Program-made: the position numbers and the translations under genes
Source of the DNA: Brachionus manjavacas
Lineage: Eukaryota > Rotifera > Eurotatoria > Ploima > Brachionidae
Direction of reading: 5' to 3'
Assembly (NCBI GenBank): GCA_019054805.1
Contig: JAHQIY010000034.1
Coordinates: forward strand, 1-64,000
DNA: 64,000 nt
Notes under the pieces: model-generated
The model's database searches: none
What the model was told of the DNA's origin: nothing
What the model saw: the letters and a program-made list of their open reading frames with translations, nothing else
Part shown: positions 24,921 through 38,017 of the stretch, one piece after another
Layout of the letters: each line of letters begins with the position of its first letter
Position numbering within the stretch: the first letter of the stretch is position 1

Positions 24921-25937
24921 TAAGATCTCAAATATATCAACAACTTAATAATGTAAAAAATTGATGAAATATTGAAATAAATGGTATAATGGTTAAGTTT
25001 TTGATAATTTTTAGCTTCTTGATAAATTTATGATGATCTTATTTGTTGAAATTTTCATGAAATATGTCCTGCAAGAGATTGAACACATCTCGTAATGAAA
25101 ATTTACCTAATTATTCAAAATATCTGGTAATGAAAATCAAATTTTATTATATAAATTTCTAATGAAGCAGTTCAGGTTGCTAAATGATGCGAAACTAATT
25201 GTTTTTTTTCAGGATAAATCGTTGAATGAGATCAATATTGAAATAACTTTCTGGAAATTCTACACTCCGTTAATTTAATATGAATAAGATAAAAACTCAA
25301 ATTCATCTTTAATCTGCATTTAATTGAACGAAAGAATTGGTTTTGTGCTAAAAATGTATTAGATATTTCACAAATTCATCACGTCGATTTTTTCGTCATT
25401 AAATTTTCGAATAATAATCACAAAAGCTTTATCTATTCAAAGATGTTTTCTATCTTTGGCTGCATCAAGAATATTTAAACTTCTCTTGAAATCTCGAGTT
25501 CTAGTGTTATCGGCTATTCTGGAATCCCTTTTAAGATTCCAAAGAGTTGTTCATATAAATAAATCATAAACAAATAATCACTTATCTAGCTGAATCTCAG
25601 ATACTTCCCAGCAATCAACATGGTTTAAGTTCAAGTTCTATGGCTGTGAAATATTTGGCCTAACATGTTTATGCAGAAAATGAACCCAATTAAAAGCAAA
25701 TTTTTAGCCTTACTGTTAATAATTTCCTTATCCTGATAAAATAAGTTGTTTTTTGAAGATTTTTCAATCACACCACCAGAAAGTAATTTTACAAGCAAAA
25801 CTAAAGAAGTAAAATAATTCATTAAGATTTCATCATGAAATTTTTAGCTGATGATACAACTCTAATTAAAACCTTGGAAAACCTAAATGAACTTATTCAT
25901 TTTTTTGAATCAATTAGAAAAAGATTTAAATGGAATT
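24869..25937 (+). repeat. Short satellite unit S3 (1.07 kb type)
   Basis: Unit of 1,069 bp, nearly identical to S2 except around the A-to-B joint, where it reads gtcctgcaagagattgaac instead of tctccttgaagagattc. Its X segment runs from about 25389 to 25927. Short exact pieces of this unit reappear inside the patchwork region to its right. Confidence 0.95.
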
Positions 25938-25990
25938 AATTCAATAGCATTGATATTTATTAGCCAAAGACTAAGATTTCGTTTGAGATT
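25389..25990 (+). pseudogene. Decayed reverse transcriptase fragment (segment X of S3)
   Basis: Third clear copy of the X traces. The KLLFEIS block is broken by a one-base deletion near 25485 (ttctcttgaa for ttctctttgaa). The LADDTTLIKTLENLNELI block from about 25844 is intact and leads on through KRFKWN to PKTKISF in the start of the next unit. The KLLFEIS frame is broken in S3 while the ADD frame is broken in S2, so neither frame is under selection in these copies. Confidence 0.45.
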
Positions 25991-26805
25991 AAGATCTCAA
26001 ATATATTAACAACTTAATAATGTAAAAAATTGATGAAATATTGAAATAAATGGTAATATGGTTAAGTTTTTGATAATTTTTAGCATTTTGATAATTTTCT
26101 GATGATCTTATTTGTTGAAATTTTCATGGAATATGTCCTACTGAAGATTTAAAACATCTTGAAATGAAAATTTAGTTTCAGATTAAATTTAAGAATGATT
26201 TGAGACTTTTATTTTACTTATGTCACACAGTCGAGCTCATGTTCTTTCGAATCATTTATCTTGCATTTTTGACTTCTGTCTAAAGTTATCAATATATCTT
26301 TAAAAAAGTTCGTTTTAAAAACTAGCTAATTCTTATAACTTGTGTGTTCAAAGATTATTAAATATTCGCCCTATTAATTTTGGTAATGAAGCTTTTAAAA
26401 CTTTAAATATCGAGTTAATAGATTTAAGCTCGACTGCTTTCAGCACTAAATTAGCAAATGTCCTGCTTATTTTATACTTGAATATTCGAATATTTGCCAT
26501 TCATTTAGTTAGCGAAAAAAACAATACTTTAAAAAAACATGCTTCAATTATCAATCATGTTTAAATATTTGAATTTTTTAGTCGAATTTTAAATAAAGTC
26601 ATTAGAGAATTAAATCTGGATATTGCATAAATTATATTTTGTTTTTTTAAATAATTTTAATATTGATTATAATTACTTATGGCGTTCTATGTAAGTAAGG
26701 ATATTATTGGACTAGAATCAAGTTTCAAAATAGAGAGTATTGACATGTGCATATGTTGCTTTTGATTAAAAACGTAATAAAAAAAAATTGTTTCAATAAA
26801 TTTGT
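25938..26805 (+). repeat. Start of unit P10: S-type head switching to P-type body
   Basis: From 25938 to about 26100 the sequence is S-type (ggtaatatgg, tagcattttgataattttc). Within motif A (about 26105-26160) it changes to P-type (ggaatatgtcctactgaag) and continues as an ordinary 2.46 kb unit to 26805, including a copy of the recurrent frame (26340-26564). The switch lies exactly in the motif that also joins the two halves of the S units. Confidence 0.9.
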
Positions 26806-28565
26806 AGCCTTACTGTTAATAATTTCCTTATCCTGATAAAATGCAGATTTATAAGAGGGTTCCAAAATATAATGCACCTAACAGAAATAATTAGAAAGAA
26901 ATAACAGATGGATTCAATAATTCAAATATTAAGAGCTACTCTAATGTGTAGCATAATTAATAATATACTTTAAATGTAATTTTAAATAGTGCATTAAGAT
27001 TTCATCAAATTAGTGCGAAATAATATTTGATAGCAAGCATAATTAGGAATCCAAATCCAATTTTCGAACCTAACTTAAAAATGTTTTTCAGGCCTTTTTT
27101 AATAAATTCAGAGACACTTGAGAAAGGCTCTTAAATGGAATTAATTCAATAGCATTGATATTTCTTTTAGGACATTTAGTTTTTGAACATTTTAGAAAAC
27201 CTTCAATAATTAACTAACAATATCCTATAAACTATAAATTTTTACAAAAAAATTATCAGACTTAAAAAAATTTTTGAAAATTAGTGAAGATTTTTATTTT
27301 CAGCACTAAATATACAAAATCCAGCTGATTTTGAACATGCATATTCAAAAAGGAAGTACAAACTTGCATGACCACACGAAGAAAAACTATTTGACTATGA
27401 ATAACATTAAGGTACCCAAATTTTCAAAAGAGTAGAGTCACCATATTTATAAATTACCGGATAGACAAGACATAGCTTTTTGTCTATTTGTACTTGAATT
27501 TTTAGATATCGGTCGAATTAGATAGCTATAGAAAGTTTTTTGCTTACTTACTTTGTTCGTGCTTCGAGCTTGATTCTTTGAAACCTTTGGACTTCAAATA
27601 ATGACCCTAAATATCAGGAAACATTCTTAAATGACTCCTTTGAAGTACGGCAACTGATACAACCGTACTTTTCTTTATGATAAGATAAAAACTCAAATAC
27701 ATCTTTAATCTGCATTTAATTGAACGAAAAAATTTATGTATTCTTATTGTTTACTAAATTCTCATGAAACTATATTTTTTGATATGATTGAAGTTTTCGA
27801 ATAATAATCACAAAAGCTTTATCTATATATAAATCATACACCTAACAGAAATAATTCGAAAGAAATAACATTAGCCAAAGACTAAGATTTCGTTTGAGAT
27901 TAAGATCTCAAATATATTAACAACTTAATAATGTAAAAAATTGATGAAATATTGAAATAAATGGTAATATGGTTAAGTTTTTGATAATTTTTAGCATTTT
28001 GATAATTTTCTGATGATCTTATTTGTTGAAATTTTCATGGAATATCTCCTTGAAGAGATTCAAAATATCTTGTAATACAAATTTACCTTATTATTCAAAA
28101 TATCTATTTGATAGCAAGCATAATTAGGAATCCAAATCCAATTTTCGAACCTAACTTAAAAATGTTTTTCAGGCCTTTTGATAATTTTTAGCATTTTGAT
28201 AATTTTCTGATGATCTTATTTGTTGAAATTTTCATGGAATATCTCCTTGAAGAGATTCAAAATATCTTGTAATACAAATTTACCTTATTATTCAAAATAT
28301 CTGGTAGTGAAAATCATATTTTATTAAATGAATTTCTAGAAGTACAAACTTGCATGACCACACGAAGAAAAATTAACTAATTGTTTTTTTTCAGGATAAA
28401 TCGTTGTATGACATCAATAAAAATTACCGGACAGACAAGACATAGCTTTTTTGTCTATTTGTACTTGAATTTTAGATATGTGTTATCGGTTATTCTGGAA
28501 TCTTACTTTGTTCGTGCTTCGAGCTTGATTCTTTGAAACCTTTGGACTTCTAAATAATGACCCTT
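26806..28565 (+). repeat. Patchwork of alternating P-type and S-type satellite pieces
   Basis: Backbone of a P unit interrupted by S-type pieces: 26806-26840 (same 35 bases as 25706-25740), about 26992-27007 (same as 25820-25835), about 27131-27163 (unit start motif), about 27679-27728 (sequence normally before X) and about 27797-27830 (start of X). From 27871 the pieces are longer: S-type 27871-28106, P-type 28107-28168, S-type 28170-28338, P-type 28339-28373, S-type 28374-28420, P-type 28421-28480, X-type 28481-28502, P-type 28503-28565. Two S pieces duplicate the same 130 bases or so (about 27975-28105 and 28172-28303). No gene is present. Confidence 0.85.
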
Positions 28566-28570
28566 TAGCA
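28560..28570. other. Inversion junction between the two arms
   Basis: Left of the junction the plus-oriented sequence ends at ggacttctaaataatgaccc; right of it the minus-oriented sequence begins at ttagcaactgttaaatttg. In unit coordinates of P1 these are about 1685 and 2040, so the two arms do not meet at the same phase and the junction is not a perfect palindrome. The sequence on both sides is unusually rich in small private indels, so the joint could be an assembly error. Confidence 0.85.
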
Positions 28571-30618
28571 ACTGTTAAATTTGTTCTATAAAATTTTTTG
28601 TCACTAAATGGACATTAAATAACACATATTTAGTCAACAAGATCAGCATAATGCAAAATGAGATCAATATTTGATTCTCTTTTAAAATATAAATTCTTTC
28701 TTTGACAATAAATATTGACCAAATTTATTTATGAAAACTTCAATCATATCAAAAATATATAGTTTCATGAGAATTTAGTAAACAATAAGAATACACATAA
28801 ATTTTTAAGCGATAATCTTGAAGCTTGAGTTCTAATATAACTTTTTTCCTAATCATCATAAAAGAAAAGTACGGTTGTATCAGTTGCCGTACTTCAAAAG
28901 TCATTTAAGAATGTTTCCTGATATTTAGGGTCATTATTTTGAAGTCCAAAAGGTTTCAAAGAATCAAGCTCGAAGCACGAACAAAGTAAAGTAAGCAAAA
29001 AACTTTCTATAGCTATCTAATTCGACCGGATATTCTAAAATTCAAGTACAAATAGACAAAAAGCTATGTCTTGTCTATCCGGTAATTTTAAATATGGTGA
29101 CTCTACTCTTTGAAAATTTGGGTACCTTAATGTTATTCATAGTCAAATAGTTTCTTTTTCTTCGTGTGGTCATGCAAGTTTGTACTTCCTTTTGAATATG
29201 CATGTTCAAAATCAGCTGGATTTTGTATATTTAGTGCTGAAAATAAAAATCTTCACTAATTTTCAAAATTTTTTAAGTCTGATAATTTTTTTGTTAAATT
29301 TTATAGTTTATAGAATTTTCTTAGTTAATTATCGAAGATTTTCTAAAATGTTCAAAAACTATATGTCCTAAAAGAAATATTTCAAAAATGATAGAAGAAG
29401 ATAAATCAATTAAAAATTAAAGAGCCTTTCTCAAGTGTCTCTGAATTTATTAAAAGGCCTGAAAAACATTTTTAAGTTAGGTTCGAAAATTGGATTTGGA
29501 TTCCTAATTATGCTTGCTATCAAATATTATTTCGAAATCCAAAATGCGCACTCAATTTAAAATTACATTTAAAGTATATTATTAATTTTGCTACACATTA
29601 GATTAGCTCTTAATATTTGAATTATTGAATCCATCTGTTATTTCTTTCGAATTATTTCTGTTAGGTGCATTATATTTTGGAACCTCTTATAAAATCTGCA
29701 TTAAAAAAACCATTACGGCAGATTCAACTGAACTAAATAACGTAATTAAAACAAATTTATTGAAACAATTTTTTTATTACGTTTTTAATCAAAAGCAACT
29801 TATATGCACATGTCAATACTCTCTATTTTGAAACTTGATTCTAGTCCAATAATATCCTTACTTACATAGAACGCCATAAGTAATTATAATCAATATTAAA
29901 ATTATTTAAAAAACAAAATATAATTTATGCAATATCCAGATTTAATTCTCTAATGACTTTATTTAAAATTCGACTAAAAAATTCAAATATTTAAACATGA
30001 TTGATAATTGAAGCATGTTTTTTAAAGTATTGTTTTTTTTCGCTACCTAAATGATTGGCAAATATTCGAATATTCAAGTATGAAATAAGCAGGACATTTG
30101 CTAATTTAGTGCTGAAAGCAGTCGAGATTAAATCTATTAACTCGATATTTAAAGTTTTAAAAGCTTCATTACCAAAATTAAAAGGGCGAATATTTAATAA
30201 TCTTTGAACACACAAGTTTTAAGAATTAGCTAGTTTTTAAAAACGAACTTTTTAAAGATATATTCATAACTTTAGACAGAAGTCAATAAAATGCAAGATA
30301 AATGATTCGAAGAACATGAGCTCGACTGTGTGACATAAGTAAAATAAAAGTCTCAAATCATTCTTAAATTTAATCTGAAACTAAATTTTCATTCTTGGAT
30401 GTTTTAAATCTTCAGTAGGACATATTCCATGAAAATTTCAACAAATAAGATCATCATTAAATTATCAAGAACTTAAAAATTATCAAAAACTTAACCATTA
30501 TACCATTTATTTCAATATTTCATCAATTTTATACATTATTAAGTTGTAAATATATTTGAGATCTTAATCTCAAACGAAATCTTAGTCTTTGGCTAATAAA
30601 TATAAATGCTATTGAATT
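28566..30618 (-). repeat. Satellite unit M1 (2.46 kb type, cut by the inversion junction)
   Basis: First unit of the minus-oriented arm, about 2.05 kb present. The stretch 28566-29050 has many private insertions (for example near 28630, 28722, 28850, 28893, 28937, 28991 and 29027), which fade with distance from the junction. It shares gaattttcttagttaatta near 29312 with the far units M11-M14. One copy of the recurrent frame lies at 29991-30215. Confidence 0.95.
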
Positions 30619-33088
30619 AATTCCATAAGACGATAAAATCGACGTGATGAATTTGTGAAATATCTAATACATTTTTAGCACAAAACCAATTCTTTCGTTC
30701 ATTTAATGCAGATTAAAGATGTCTTTGAGTTTTTATCTTATTGATATTAAATTAAGGGAGTGTAGAATTTCAAGAAAGTTATTTCAATATTGATGTCATT
30801 CACGATTTATCCTGATAAAAATCAATTAGTTTCGCATCATTTAGCAACGTGAACTGCTGAATTAGAAATTCATTTAATAAAAAATGATTTTCCCTACCAG
30901 ATATTTTGAATCTCGTGCAGGAGAAATTCCGTGAATGTTTCAAACAAATAAGATCATAATCTCACAACGGCAACTGACCTGACATATTAATGGAAATTGT
31001 GCGTAAGTGGCGAGGAATTAGTCGATAATTAACTGTTTACATTTTAGCAACTGTTAAATTTGTTCTATAAAATTTTTTTGTCACTAAATGGACATTAAAT
31101 AACACATGTTCGTCAACAAGATCAGCATAATGCAAAATGAGATCAATATTTGATTCTCTTTTAAAATATAAATTCTTTCTTTGACAATAAATATTGACCG
31201 TTTACTTATGAAAACTTCAATCACATCAAAAAATATAGTTTCATGAGAATTTAGTAAACAATAAGAATACATAAATTTTTAAGCGATAATCTTGAAGCTT
31301 GAGTTCTAATATAACTTTTTCCTAATCATCATAAAGAAAAGTACGGTTGTATCAGTTGCCGTACTTCAAGGAGTCATTTAAGAATGTTTCCTGATATTTA
31401 GGGTCATTATTTGAAGTCCAAAGGTTTCAAAGAATCAAGCTCGAAGCACGAACAAAGTAAGTAAGCAAAAAACTTTCTATAGCTATCTAATTCGACCGAT
31501 ATCTAAAATTCAAGTACAAATAGACAAAAAGCTATGTCTTGTCTATCCGGTAATTTTAAATATGGTGACTCTACTCTTTGAAAATTTGGGTACCTTAATG
31601 TTATTCATAGTCAAATAATTTTTCTTCGTGTGGTCATGCAAGTTTGTACTTCCTTTTGAATATGCATGTTCAAAATCAGCTGGATTTTGTATATTTAGTG
31701 CTGAAAATAAAAATCTTCACTAATTTTCAAAATTTTTTTAAGTCTGATAATTTTTTTTGTTAAATTTTATAGTTTATAGGATATTGTTAGTTAATTATTG
31801 AAGATTTTCTAAAATGTTCAAAAACTAAATGTCCTAAAAGAAATATTTCAAAAATGATAGAAGAAGATAAATCAATTAAAAATTAAAGAGCCTTTCTCAA
31901 GTGTCTCTGAATTTATTAAAAGGCCTGAAAAACATTTTTTAAGTTAGGTTCGAAAATTGGATTTGGATTCCTAATTATGCTTGCTATCAAATATTATTTC
32001 GAAATCCAAAATGCGCACTCAATTTAAAATTACATTTAAAGTATATTATTAATTTTGCTACACATTAGATTAGCTCTTAATATTTGAATTATTGAATCCA
32101 TCTGTTATTTCTTTCGAATTATTTCTGTTAGGTGCATTATATTTTGGAACCTCTTATAAATCTGCATTAAAAAAACCATTACGGCAGATTCAACTGAACT
32201 AAATAACGTAATTAAACAAATTTATTGAAACAATTTTTTTTTATTACGTTTTTAATCAAAAGCAACATATGCACATGTCAATACTCTCTATTTTGAAACT
32301 TGATTCTAGTCCAATAATATCCTTACTTACATAGAACGCCATAAGTAATTAAAATTAATATTAAAATTATTTAAAAAAACAAAATATAATTTATGCAATA
32401 TCCAGATTTAATTCTCTAATGACTTTATTTAAAATTCGACTAAAAAATTCAAATATTTAAACATGATTGATAATTGAAGCATGTTTTTTTTTAAAGTATT
32501 ATTTTTTTTTCGCTAACTAAATGAATGGCAAATATTCGAATATTCAAGTATAAAATAAGCAGGACATTTGCTAATTTAGTGCTGAAAGCAGTCGAGATTA
32601 AATCTATTAACTCGATATTTAAAGTTTTAAAAGCTTCATTACCAAAATTAATAGGGCGAATATTTAATAATCTTTGAACACACAAGTTATAAGAATTAGC
32701 TAGTTTTTAAAACGAACCTTTTTAAAGATATATTGATAACTTTAGACAGAAGTCAATAAAATGCAAGATAAATGATTCGAAGAACATGAGCTCGACTGTG
32801 TGACATAAGTAAAATAAAAGTCTCAAATCATTCTTAAATTTAATCTGAAACTAAATTTTCATTCTTGGATGTTTTAAATCTTCAGTAGGACATATTCCAT
32901 GAAAATTTCAACAAATAAGATCATCATTAAATTATCAAGAACTTAAAAATTATCAAAAACTTAACCATTATACCATTTATTTCAATATTTCATCAATTTT
33001 ATACATTATTAAGTTGTAAATATATTTGAGATCTTAATCTCAAACGAAATCTTAGTCTTTGGCTAATAAATATAAATGCTATTGAATT
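30619..33088 (-). repeat. Satellite unit M2 (2.46 kb type)
   Basis: Complete unit of 2,470 bp in minus orientation. It shares with M3 the variant gatgtctttgag near 30718 (gatgtatttgag elsewhere), and with M3 and M4 gctgaattagaaat near 30857. These shared changes mark M2-M4 as a recently homogenised group. No gene is supported. Confidence 0.98.
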
Positions 33089-35552
33089 AATTCCATAAGA
33101 CGATAAAATCGACGTGATGAATTTGTGAAATATCTAATACATTTTTAGCACAAAACCAATTCTTTCGTTCATTTAATGCAGATTAAAGATGTCTTTGAGT
33201 TTTTATCTTATTGATATTAAATTAAGGGAGTGTAGAATTTCCAGAAAGTTATTTCAATATTGATGTCATTCACGATTTATCCTGATAAAAATCAATTAGT
33301 TTCGCATCATTTAGCAACGTGAACTGCTGAATTAGAAATTCATTTAATAAAAAATGATTTTCCCTACCAGATATTTTGAATCTCGTGCAGGAGAAATTCC
33401 GTGAATGTTTCAAACAAATAAGATCATAATCTCACAACGGCAACTGACCTGACATATTAATGGAAATTGTGCGTAAGTGGCGAGGAATTAGTCGATAATT
33501 AACTGTTTACATTTTAGCAACTGTTAAATTTGTTCTATAAAATTTTTTGTCACTAAATGGACATTAAATAACACATGTTCGTCAACAAGATCAGCATAAT
33601 GCAAAATGAGATCAATATTTGATTCTCTTTTAAAATATAAATTCTTTCTTTGACAATAAATATTGACCGTTTATTTATGAAAACTTCAATCATATCAAAA
33701 AATATAGTTTCATGAGAATTTAGTAAACAATAAGAATACATAAATTTTTAAGCGATAATCTTGAAGCTTGAGTTCTAATATAACTTTTTCCTAATCATCA
33801 TAAAGAAAAGTACGGTTGTATCAGTTGCCGTACTTCAAGGAGTCATTTAAGAATGTTTCCTGATATTTAGGGTCATTATTTGAAGTCCAAAGGTTTCAAA
33901 GAATCAAGCTCGAAGCACGAACAAAGTAAGTAAGCAAAAAACTTTCTATAGCTATCTAATTCGACCGATATCTAAAATTCAAGTACAAATAGACAAAAAG
34001 CTATGTCTTGTCTATCCGGTAATTTTAAATATGGTGACTCTACTCTTTGAAAATTTGGGTACCTTAATGTTATTCATAGTCAAATAATTTTTCTTCGTGT
34101 GGTCATGCAAGTTTGTACTTCCTTTTGAATATGCATGTTCAAAATCAGCTGGATTTTGTATATTTAGTGCTGAAAATAAAAATCTTCACTAATTTTCAAA
34201 ATTTTTTTAAGTCTGATAATTTTTTTGTTAAATTTTATAGTTTATAGGATATTGTTAGTTAATTATTGAAGATTTTCTAAAATGTTCAAAAACTAAATGT
34301 CCTAAAAGAAATATTTCAAAAATGATAGAAGAAGATAAATCAATTAAAAATTAAAGAGCCTTTCTCAAGTGTCTCTGAATTTATTAAAAGGCCTGAAAAA
34401 CATTTTTAAGTTAGGTTCGAAAATTGGATTTGGATTCCTAATTATGCTTGCTATCAAATATTATTTCGAAATCCAAAATGCGCACTCAATTTAAAATTAC
34501 ATTTAAAGTATATTATTAATTTTGCTACACATTAGATTAGCTCTTAATATTTGAATTATTGAATCCATCTGTTATTTCTTTCGAATTATTTCTGTTAGGT
34601 GCATTATATTTTGGAACCTCTTATAAATCTGCATTAAAAAAAAACCATTACGGCAGATTCAACTGAACTAAATAACGTAATTAAACAAATTTATTGAAAC
34701 AATTTTTTTTTATTACGTTTTTAATCAAAAGCAACATATGCACATGTCAATACTCTCTATTTTGAAACTTGATTCTAGTCCAATAATATCCTTACTTACA
34801 TAGAACGCCATAAGTAATTATAATCAATATTAAAATTATTTAAAAACAAAATATAATTTATGCAATATCCAGATTTAATTCTCTAATGACTTTATTTAAA
34901 ATTCGACTAAAAAATTCAAATATTTAAACATGATTGATAATTGAAGCATGTTTTTTTTAAAGTATTATTTTTTTCGCTAACTAAATGAATGGCAAATATT
35001 CGAATATTCAAGTATAAAATAAGCAGGACATTTGCTAATTTAGTGCTGAAAGCAGTCGAGATTAAATCTATTAAATCGATATTTAAAGTTTTAAAAGCTT
35101 CATTACCAAAATTAATAGGGCGAATATTTAATAATCTTTGGACACACAAGTTATAAGAATTAGCTAGTTTTTAAAACGAACCTTTTTAAAGATATATTGA
35201 TAACTTTAGACAGAAGTCAATAAAATGCAAGATAAATGATTCGAAGAACATGAGCTCGACTGTGTGACATAAGTAAAATAAAAGTCTCAAATCATTCTTA
35301 AATTTAATCTGAAACTAAATTTTCATTCTTGGATGTTTTAAATCTTCAGTAGGACATATTCCATGAAAATTTCAACAAATAAGATCATCATTAAATTATC
35401 AAGAACTTAAAAATTATCAAAAACTTAACCATTATACCATTTATTTCAATATTTCATCAATTTTATACATTATTAAGTTGTAAATATATTTGAGATCTTA
35501 ATCTCAAACGAAATCTTAGTCTTTGGCTAATAAATATAAATGCTATTGAATT
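33089..35552 (-). repeat. Satellite unit M3 (2.46 kb type)
   Basis: Complete unit of 2,464 bp. It shares taaatcgatattt (near 35073) and tttggacacac (near 35137) with M4 only, and tatacattattaagttgta with M1 and M2. No gene is supported. Confidence 0.98.
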
Positions 35553-38017
35553 AATTCCATAAGACGATAAAATCGACGTGATGAATTTGTGAAATATCTA
35601 ATACATTTTTAGCACAAAACCAATTCTTTCGTTCATTTAATGCAGATTAAAGATGTATTTGAGTTTTTATCTTATTCATATTAAATTAAGGGAGTGTAGA
35701 ATTTCCAGAAAGTTATTTCAATATTGATGTCATTCACGATTTATCCTGATAAAAATCAATTAGTTTCGCATCATTTAGCAACGTGAACTGCTGAATTAGA
35801 AATTCATTTAATAAAAAATGATTTTCCCTACCAGATATTTTGAATCTCGTGCAGGAGAAATTCCGTGAATGTTTCAAACAAATAAGATCATAATCTCACA
35901 ACGGCAACTGACCTGACATATTAATGGAAATTGTGCGTAAGTGGCGAGGAATTAGTCGATAATTAACTGTTTACATTTTAGCAACTGTTAAATTTGTTCT
36001 ATAAAATTTTTTGTCACTAAATGGACATTAAATAACACATGTTCGTCAACAAGATCAGCATAATGCAAAATGAGATCAATATTTGATTCTCTTTTAAAAT
36101 ATAAATTCTTTCTTTGACAATAAATATTGACCGTTTATTTATGAAAACTTCAATCATATCAAAAAATATAGTTTCATGAGAATTTAGTAAACAATAAGAA
36201 TACATAAATTTTTAAGCGATAATCTTGAAGCTTGAGTTCTAATATAACTTTTTCCTAATCATCATAAAGAAAAGTACGGTTGTATCAGTTGCCGTACTTC
36301 AAGGAGTCATTTAAGAATGTTTCCTGATATTTAGGGTCATTATTTGAAGTCCAAAGGTTTCAAAGAATCAAGCTCGAAGCACGAACAAAGTAAGTAAGCA
36401 AAAAACTTTCTATAGCTATCTAATTCGACCGATATCTAAAATTCAAGTACAAATAGACAAAAAGCTATGTCTTGTCTATCCGGTAATTTTAAATATGGTG
36501 ACTCTACTCTTTGAAAATTTGGGTACCTTAATGTTATTCATAGTCAAATAATTTTTCTTCGTGTGGTCATGCAAGTTTGTACTTCCTTTTTAATATGCAT
36601 GTTCAAAATCAGCTGGATTTTGTATATTTAGTGCTGAAAATAAAAATCTTCACTAATTTTCAAAATTTTTTTAAGTCTGATAATTTTTTTGTTAAATTTT
36701 ATAGTTTATAGGATATTGTTAGTTAATTATTGAAGATTTTCTAAAATGTTCAAAAACTAAATGTCCTAAAAGAAATATTTCAAAAATGATAGAAGAAGAT
36801 AAATCAATTAAAAATTAAAGAGCCTTTCTCAAGTGTCTCTGAATTTATTAAAAGGCCTGAAAAACATTTTTTAAGTTAGGTTCGAAAATTGGATTTGGAT
36901 TCCTAATTATGCTTGCTATCAAATATTATTTCGAAATCCAAAATGCGCACTCAATTTAAAATTACATTTAAAGTATATTATTAATTTTGCTACACATTAG
37001 ATTAGCTCTTAATATTTGAATTATTGAATCCATCTGTTATTTCTTTCGAATTATTTCTGTTAGGTGCATTATATTTTGGAACCTCTTATAAATCTGCATT
37101 AAAAAAAAACCATTACGGCAGATTCAACTGAACTAAATAACGTAATTAAACAAATTTATTGAAACAATTTTTTTTTATTACGTTTTTAATCAAAAGCAAC
37201 ATATGCACATGTCAATACTCTCTATTTTGAAACTTGATTCTAGTCCAATAATATCCTTACTTACATAGAACGCCATAAGTAATTATAATCAATATTAAAA
37301 TTATTTAAAAAACAAAATATAATTTATGCAATATCCAGATTTAATTCTCTAATGACTTTATTTAAAATTCGACTAAAAAATTCAAATATTTAAACATGAT
37401 TGATAATTGAAGCATGTTTTTTTAAAGTATTATTTTTTTCGCTAACTAAATGAATGGCAAATATTCGAATATTCAAGTATAAAATAAGCAGGACATTTGC
37501 TAATTTAGTGCTGAAAGCAGTCGAGATTAAATCTATTAAATCGATATTTAAAGTTTTAAAAGCTTCATTACCAAAATTAATAGGGCGAATATTTAATAAT
37601 CTTTGGACACACAAGTTTTAAGAATTAGCTAGTTTTTAAAACGAACTTTTTTAAAGATATATTGATAACTTTAGACAGAAGTCAATAAAATGCAAGATAA
37701 ATGATTCGAAGAACATGAGCTCGACTGTGTGACATAAGTAAAATAAAAGTCTCAAATCATTCTTAAATTTAATCTGAAACTAAATTTTCATTCTTGGATG
37801 TTTTAAATCTTCAGTAGGACATATTCCATGAAAATTTCAACAAATAAGATCATCATTAAATTATCAAGAACTTAAAAATTATCAAAAACTTAACCATTAT
37901 ACCATTTATTTCAATATTTCATCAATTTTTTACATTATTTAGTTGTTAATATATTTTAGATCTTAATCTCAAACGAAATCTTAGTCTTTGGCTAATAAAT
38001 ATCAATGCTATTGAATT
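35553..38017 (-). repeat. Satellite unit M4 (2.46 kb type)
   Basis: Complete unit of 2,465 bp. It carries the two changes shared with M3 and, at its other end, the change tacatttatttag-like tacattatttagttg (near 37932) shared with M5 only, so it sits between two homogenised groups. No gene is supported. Confidence 0.98.

Noticed and set aside
29180-29831. Plus-strand frames of 63 and 68 codons in M1
   Set aside because: They exist only because of private indels in M1 (for example extra A bases near 29693); other M units lack them.
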